Positions 60,090-64,000 of a DNA stretch of 64,000 nt are shown piece after piece. This DNA is from Flavobacterium azooxidireducens (lineage in GTDB: Bacteria; Bacteroidota; Bacteroidia; Flavobacteriales; Flavobacteriaceae), in contig NZ_CP096205.1 of the NCBI RefSeq assembly GCF_023195775.1, forward strand, positions 372,001 through 436,000, given 5' to 3'. Below the pieces are notes generated by a model. It searched no databases, was not told the origin of the DNA, and saw nothing but the letters and a program-made list of their open reading frames with translations. A program made the translations under genes and the position numbers. Positions within the stretch are counted from its first letter, which is position 1, and each line of letters opens with the position of its first letter.

Positions 60090-60371
60090 ATGAAAGCATC
60101 AAATGTAGTATTAGGAGTATTAGGCGGATTAGCCGCAGGAGCAATTTTAGGTGTATTGTTTGCACCGGATAAAGGTGAAAACACCCGTAAAAAAATTGCC
60201 AAAAAAAGTGGTGATTTAAAAGATACAGTTAAATCAAGTTTTAATGATTTTTTAACTTCAGTTGAAGATCAGTACCATTCACTTACTTCAAAAGCAGAAG
60301 ACGTTGCTCAAAACGTAGCCAATGAAGGAAAAGCGAATCTTGAAAAAATTAACCGCGAATTGAATAAATAA
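60090..60371 (+). CDS. YtxH-family membrane-associated protein
   Basis: This 93-residue protein has one N-terminal membrane segment with Gly zipper (NVVLGVLGGLAAGAILGVLF) followed by APDKGENTRKKIAKKS, the YtxH signature, and a helical tail (VEDQYHSLTSKAEDVAQNV). YtxH proteins are stress-linked in Firmicutes and Bacteroidota. The role is unknown. It lies in a tight run with the small membrane ORF and the holin-like gene (12-17 bp gaps), so the operon is likely. Confidence 0.88.
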   Translation: MKASNVVLGVLGGLAAGAILGVLFAPDKGENTRKKIAKKSGDLKDTVKSSFNDFLTSVEDQYHSLTSKAEDVAQNVANEGKANLEKINRELNK

Positions 60372-60383
60372 AAATTATAAATC

Positions 60384-60773
60384 ATGGAAAATATAGCCAC
60401 AAACTTAGGTAAGCTTTACGACAAAGCAGAACAGTATTCAAGAACGAGTTTAGAACTCATTAAATTGAATGCAATTGATAAATCATCAGATGTTATATCA
60501 TCACTTGCTGTAGTTGCTACGCTGGCTTTTATTGTGGCTATATTTACATTATTTATAAATCTTGGACTAGCATTGCTAATTGGTAATGCGTTAGGAGATT
60601 ATGCCATGGGGTTTTTCATTGTATCCGGATTCTATGTTTTTGTTGGAATCATTCTATATGTATTTAGAAAAAACTTAATTAAAATTCCAATCGACAATAT
60701 TGTTGTGGGGAAATTAATGAAAGAAAAAGATGAGAAATTCTACGAAGAAACCATCAATAATTCAAATCTATAA
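60384..60773 (+). CDS. Phage holin-like (DUF1469) membrane protein
   Basis: This 129-residue protein has two membrane segments (VISSLAVVATLAFIVAIFTL and LALLIGNALGDYAMGFFIVS, then a third FYVFVGIILYVF) and the DUF1469/holin superfamily 3 layout. An N-terminal amphipathic helix (LGKLYDKAEQYSRTSLEL) precedes them. Despite the name it is a chromosomal envelope protein, not a lysis gene, in these bacteria. It overlaps no gene; the next protein's start codon is 5 bp after the stop. Confidence 0.85.
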   Translation: MENIATNLGKLYDKAEQYSRTSLELIKLNAIDKSSDVISSLAVVATLAFIVAIFTLFINLGLALLIGNALGDYAMGFFIVSGFYVFVGIILYVFRKNLIKIPIDNIVVGKLMKEKDEKFYEETINNSNL

Positions 60774-60777
60774 AACC

Positions 60778-61164
60778 ATGAAAAAGCCAACACAAAACGA
60801 ATTATTGGATCAAAAAATTGCTCTTTTAACACTTCAACACAGGCAAGAATTAGCCGAGATTAAAGAACAATTTAATCTCGTAAAAGAAAGCATTTCTCCA
60901 TCAAACATTATTCAAGAAGGATTGCAAGGGGTTTATGAAACAGTAACCAATAAAAATCATTTGCTTCCAACTGTACTAAGTCTTGTTGGTGGCTATATTT
61001 CAAAAAAAGTTATTGTGGGTAGTTCCAGTAATCCATTCAAAAAAGTGCTTGGTACCGTTTTACAATTTGTAGTGACCAATTACTTAACAAAAGTAAGTTC
61101 AAAAGAAGAAACTGTTTCAGAAACAGAAGAACCAGAAATAAATTATAATAACCTTAAACTTTAA
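60778..61164 (+). CDS. Hypothetical protein of the stress cluster (128 aa)
   Basis: I use the ATG at 60778 (MKKPTQNELLDQKIALLTLQ). The longer frame starting at 60730 lies inside the preceding gene. The protein is helical with one likely membrane-associated stretch (LPTVLSLVGGYISKKVIVG) and an acidic tail (SKEEETVSETEEPE-like). It follows the holin-like gene by 5 bp, in the conserved order YtxH - holin-like - this protein seen in flavobacteria. No family name is known to me. Confidence 0.7.
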   Translation: MKKPTQNELLDQKIALLTLQHRQELAEIKEQFNLVKESISPSNIIQEGLQGVYETVTNKNHLLPTVLSLVGGYISKKVIVGSSSNPFKKVLGTVLQFVVTNYLTKVSSKEETVSETEEPEINYNNLKL

Positions 61165-61168
61165 TAAA

Positions 61169-61831
61169 ATGAAAAATTTAAAATCAATTATTGCTGTAAC
61201 GCTAGTAAGTGCTACACTATTTTCTTGTGCAGATGAAAAAAAAACACAGGCTAAAAATGCTGTTGACAATTACACCTCTTATGTTGACTCAATCAGCAAT
61301 GCTAATTCAGAAGAGTTAGCTGCAAATTGGGATGATGTTGAAAGCACTTATGTTGCCAAAAAAATTGAAGCAGAAAGTGCTTTAGAAAATTTGGAAGACA
61401 GATCAGAATACGATGGAAAAGTAGAATCAGCTTCTGCAAAATATGAAGAATTCAAAGCTAATTTGGTGGCTGAAAAACAAAAAGCTGATGCTGCTAATTA
61501 CAAAGCTAAAGTAAGATCTTCACTTTTTGGTGGTCAAGAAATTAATGACGACATGAGTTTTGCTTGGGTAAATAAAGATAACATCTTACAAACCTATGAA
61601 ACTTTTGTAAACACGGCTTCTGATAACAAAGACAACTATACAAGAGAAGAATGGGACGAAATCAAATTGCTTTATGAAGCATTAGATACTCGTAAAAACA
61701 CAGTTGAAAAAGAAGGTTTATCTTCTTCAGATAATTTAAAAATTGCAGGATTAAAAACTAGATTTGCTACTTTCTTTAAAGTAAACAGAGTTTCTGCAAA
61801 ATCAACAGAAAACGCTGAAGCAAAAGAATAA
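61169..61831 (+). CDS. Lipoprotein of unknown function (220 aa)
   Basis: A lipoprotein signal (IIAVTLVSATLFSC, C20) is followed by an all-helical body with regular Ala/Glu/Lys heptads: NSEELAANWDDVESTYVAKK, AESALENLEDRSEYDG, EEFKANLVAEKQKADAAN and MSFAWVNKDNILQTYETFVN. It is probably a periplasmic coiled-coil protein. It starts 4 bp after the upstream gene, so it is the last gene of the stress operon, followed by a bidirectional terminator. Confidence 0.78.
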   Translation: MKNLKSIIAVTLVSATLFSCADEKKTQAKNAVDNYTSYVDSISNANSEELAANWDDVESTYVAKKIEAESALENLEDRSEYDGKVESASAKYEEFKANLVAEKQKADAANYKAKVRSSLFGGQEINDDMSFAWVNKDNILQTYETFVNTASDNKDNYTREEWDEIKLLYEALDTRKNTVEKEGLSSSDNLKIAGLKTRFATFFKVNRVSAKSTENAEAKE

Positions 61832-61851
61832 CTAATATCCTTTTGTGAATG

Positions 61852-61882
61852 AAAAACGGAGTCAAATTGACTCCGTTTTTTT
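61852..61882. terminator. Bidirectional terminator between the stress operon and prfA
   Basis: A 13-bp perfect stem AAAAACGGAGTCA/TGACTCCGTTTTT (61852-61864 with 61868-61880) has a 3-nt loop and A/T runs on both sides. Confidence 0.9.
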
Positions 61883-61885
61883 TAT

Positions 61886-62959
61886 TTAAAATACTTCCGA
61901 TTCTTTTAATTTTTCAGTGTTGCTCACTAATTGCAACTCTTCAATCATTTTATGAATGTTCCCGTTCATAAAACCATCTAAGTCAAAAATACTTAAACCA
62001 ATTCGGTGATCGGTGATTCTTCCCTGAGCATAATTGTAGGTACGGATTTTTGCTGAACGGTCGCCACTACTCACTTGCGAAGTACGTTTAGTAGCATCTT
62101 CCGCCTGCTTTTTAGCCAATTCCATTTCATACAAACGTGAACGTAAAACCGTTAACGCTTTGTCTTTGTTTTTATGCTGCGATTTTTCATCCTGACATTG
62201 AGCCACCAATCCGGTTGGAACGTGCGTCATTCGTACAGCCGATTTGGTTGTATTCACCGATTGACCACCAGGACCTGACGAACAGAAATAATCAATACGA
62301 ACATCATTCATATCAATTTGAACGTCAAATTCTTCCGCTTCCGGTAAAACCATTACGGTTGCAGCAGAAGTATGCACTCGTCCTTGTGTTTCCGTTTGTG
62401 GAACACGTTGAACGCGATGAACTCCGGCTTCAAATTTCAATGTCCCGTAAACATCTTCTCCGGTTACTTCAAAAATCACCTCTTTAAAACCGCCCGCAGT
62501 TCCGTCGTTCATATCTACAACAGAAGTTCTCCAACCACGACCTTCGCAGTATTTAGTGTACATTCTGTATAAATCTCCTGCAAAAATAGAAGCTTCATCC
62601 CCACCCGTTCCGGCACGAATTTCAACCATCACATTTTTTGCATCTTCGGGATCTTTCGGAATCAACATAAACTTGATTTCGTCTTCTAGTTGTGGCATGC
62701 GTTCTTTGGCATCTTCCAATTCCATCTTGGCCATTTCAACCATTTCAGCATCCGAACCATCGGCAATAATTTCGTTGGCTTCTTCGATACTTTGTGTCAA
62801 ACGGATGTATTCTTCACGCTTATCCACCAAACCTTTTAAGGTTTTATATTCTTGGTTCAATTGCACATAACGCTTCTGATCGGCAATCACATCAGGCTGA
62901 ATAATCAAATCTGATATCTCGTCGAAACGTTGTTTTACATATTGTAATCTGTCTAACAT
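61886..62959 (-). CDS. prfA: Peptide chain release factor 1
   Basis: From the ATG at 62959 ([19 protein letters not shown]) the protein is about 357 residues, the usual length. The frame upstream to 63007 adds 16 residues not seen in the family. RF1 reads UAA and UAG and releases the chain. The GGQ loop is in [21 protein letters not shown], and [23 protein letters not shown] covers domain 2. The tripeptide anticodon (PxT/PVT-like) region precedes it. It is a single gene with a terminator on its 3' side. Confidence 0.95.
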   Translation of the reverse strand: MLDRLQYVKQRFDEISDLIIQPDVIADQKRYVQLNQEYKTLKGLVDKREEYIRLTQSIEEANEIIADGSDAEMVEMAKMELEDAKERMPQLEDEIKFMLIPKDPEDAKNVMVEIRAGTGGDEASIFAGDLYRMYTKYCEGRGWRTSVVDMNDGTAGGFKEVIFEVTGEDVYGTLKFEAGVHRVQRVPQTETQGRVHTSAATVMVLPEAEEFDVQIDMNDVRIDYFCSSGPGGQSVNTTKSAVRMTHVPTGLVAQCQDEKSQHKNKDKALTVLRSRLYEMELAKKQAEDATKRTSQVSSGDRSAKIRTYNYAQGRITDHRIGLSIFDLDGFMNGNIHKMIEELQLVSNTEKLKESEVF

Positions 62960-63065
62960 AGTCTTATAACTCTTTTTGGAGTGCAAAAGTACGATTTTTT
63001 GTTTCAAGTGTCAAGTTTCTCATTTCAATGTTTTGTTGTAGTATTGTTAAATCAAATTATCCATC

Positions 63066-63539
63066 ATGAAAAATATAATTTACATCGCATCCTTCCTACT
63101 ATTTTGCTGTTTTTCCTGTCAACAAAAAGCAACAACGTATGCAGAATTAGAAAAAGTAAACTGGTTTTTAGGCAAATGGGAAAACAAAACTACCGAAGGT
63201 ACTTTTTCAGAAGAATGGAAAGTAGAAAATGATTCCGTTTATTATGGAAAAAGTCATTATGTAGTGAAAAATGATACAATATTTACTGAAACTATAAAGT
63301 TAATTCAATCAAAAAAAAATGTATTTTATATAGTAACAACAATTCCTCCCCAAAATGGAGTAGAACCCGTAAGTTTCAAATTAACTTCTTCTACTACAGA
63401 TTATTTAGTTTTTGAAAACCCTGAACACGATTTTCCTAAAAAAATCACCTACAAATTAGTTACCAAAGACAGTTTGTATGCAGAAATTAGTGGTGATGGG
63501 AAGAGTCAGGGTTTTCCGTTTAAGAAAAAAGTAAATTAA
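63066..63539 (+). CDS. DUF6265 lipoprotein
   Basis: This 157-residue protein has a lipoprotein signal (IIYIASFLLFCCFSC, C18) and the DUF6265 body: EKVNWFLGKWENKTTEGTFSEEW, SVYYGKSHYVVKNDT, VFENPEHDFPKKITY and AEISGDGKSQGFPF. DUF6265 proteins are small beta-barrel-like lipocalin-type domains with unknown ligands. The next gene starts 1 bp after its stop, so the SIR2-like gene is in the same transcript. Confidence 0.88.
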   Translation: MKNIIYIASFLLFCCFSCQQKATTYAELEKVNWFLGKWENKTTEGTFSEEWKVENDSVYYGKSHYVVKNDTIFTETIKLIQSKKNVFYIVTTIPPQNGVEPVSFKLTSSTTDYLVFENPEHDFPKKITYKLVTKDSLYAEISGDGKSQGFPFKKKVN

Positions 63540-63540
63540 A

Positions 63541-64000
63541 ATGGCAAAAGTAACATATTATTTAGGAGCAGGAGCTAGTTATTATGCATGTCCAATTTTA
63601 GACAAACAGGCAGAATTAATGATTAAATTAGCCAGTCATGAATTAGAAATACACTTCAAAAATATCAACCCCGAGAAATATCCAAATGGTATAAATTTCG
63701 AATTTGACAAAAACAAGAAAAATCATCTTCCTCAAGATAACAAGACACAAATTTTATGGGACATTGGTTACTTTGGGAAAAGAGCAGTAGAATATAATAC
63801 AATTGATACTTACGCTAAAAAACTATTTCTAAATGAAGAATTTGATGAATTAAGAAAGTTGAAAATGTCTGTCAGCATTTTTTTTGATTTGTGGGAGAAT
63901 TTCTCAGTATCAAGATATAATCATTTCTCTAAACATGAATATTCGTTGATAGAAAACAAATATATACCCTCAAATTTTCCAATTTTTTCTAAAATTGATT
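63541..64000 (+). CDS. SIR2-like protein, 5' part (cut by the window end)
   Basis: An open frame of 153 codons runs to the window edge with no stop. It starts KVTYYLGAGASYYACPILD, the SIR2-type NAD-binding GAGAS loop. The following helix ELMIKLASHELEIHFKN and the WDIGYFGKRAVEYNTIDTYAKK segment resemble SIR2-like defence-associated proteins rather than class I-IV deacetylases. Such proteins (for example ThsA, DSR or AVAST components) deplete NAD when triggered by phage. The C-terminal sensor part is not in this window, so the system cannot be named. Confidence 0.8.
   Translation, partial: MAKVTYYLGAGASYYACPILDKQAELMIKLASHELEIHFKNINPEKYPNGINFEFDKNKKNHLPQDNKTQILWDIGYFGKRAVEYNTIDTYAKKLFLNEEFDELRKLKMSVSIFFDLWENFSVSRYNHFSKHEYSLIENKYIPSNFPIFSKID

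Noticed and set aside
60384..60773. Prophage evidence from the holin-like gene
   Set aside because: DUF1469 proteins are normal chromosomal envelope proteins, and no other phage gene is near.
62960..63007. 16-codon extension of prfA
   Set aside because: Release factor 1 proteins start at MLDRL-type N-termini; the upstream stretch is not conserved-looking.
1..64000. tRNA, rRNA or tmRNA genes
   Set aside because: No cloverleaf, CCA end or rRNA-like conserved stretch was recognised on either strand while reading.

Overview
The window reads as chromosomal DNA of a flavobacterium (Bacteroidota, Flavobacteriaceae). The DNA is AT-rich. Upstream regions carry TAnnTTTG-type -7 boxes and almost no Shine-Dalgarno sequences. 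The genes are typical of the family: type III glutamine synthetase, SecA without a zinc tail, DUF1543, DUF2795, DUF4197, DUF6265, PorT-like barrels and many OmpA-domain proteins. I saw no rRNA, tRNA or CRISPR array.

Layout. 1-5.8 kb (minus strand): Hpt protein, FAH-family hydrolase, DEDD exonuclease, 2-oxo acid dehydrogenase E2, a family 2 glycosyltransferase, and two tandem RelE/ParE-type toxin-antitoxin pairs. 6-18.3 kb (plus): Uup-like ABC-F protein, methyltransferase, LolD-like ATPase, ATP-grasp enzyme, PduO-type cobalamin adenosyltransferase, SecA, and an MCE/Mla lipid-transport operon whose MlaD gene looks frameshifted near its 3' end. 18.4-32.7 kb: FAD oxidase, AEC permease, MeaB, a DUF234 ATPase behind an ordered operator-like array, PurM, three tandem double-OmpA-domain genes, GlnN, a repeat-rich gap, a Ca/Na antiporter and a lipoprotein. 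32.7-38.7 kb: small secreted and metabolic proteins, and a RhuM gene bracketed by an imperfect 85-bp direct repeat of the neighbouring gene's 5' end. 38.7-41.7 kb is the most accessory-looking part: a 13-unit, 21-22-bp repeat array, a possible RNA pseudoknot, a large GIY-YIG-type protein and a lipoprotein. 41.8-47.1 kb: IcmF (fused acyl-CoA mutase), then an IS110-group element that splits an 18-bp palindrome, then a flavobacterial interspersed repeat. 47.2-53.1 kb: DUF4197, hydrolase, BtuF-like, MORN and DUF2490 proteins and PyrF. 53.2-61.8 kb: an envelope/stress cluster (CsbD, AI-2E-family permease, AraC regulator, response regulator, CHASE3-PAS histidine kinase, YihY, lipoproteins, beta-barrel, YtxH, holin-like protein). 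The end holds PrfA, a DUF6265 lipoprotein and the first 153 codons of a SIR2-like gene cut by the window edge.

How parts work together. MeaB, the adenosyltransferase, IcmF and a BtuF-like metal receptor are scattered pieces of adenosylcobalamin-dependent acyl-CoA metabolism. The Mla operon, the csbD gene and a lipoprotein gene of the stress cluster share one upstream motif, a pair of TATAAC half-sites about 22-24 bp apart and 19-20 bp before a -7-like box. This suggests a common envelope-stress regulon. The candidate mobile or undescribed pieces are the ACCACGT array with its neighbouring GIY-YIG gene, the RhuM cassette, the IS110 element and the SIR2 gene.
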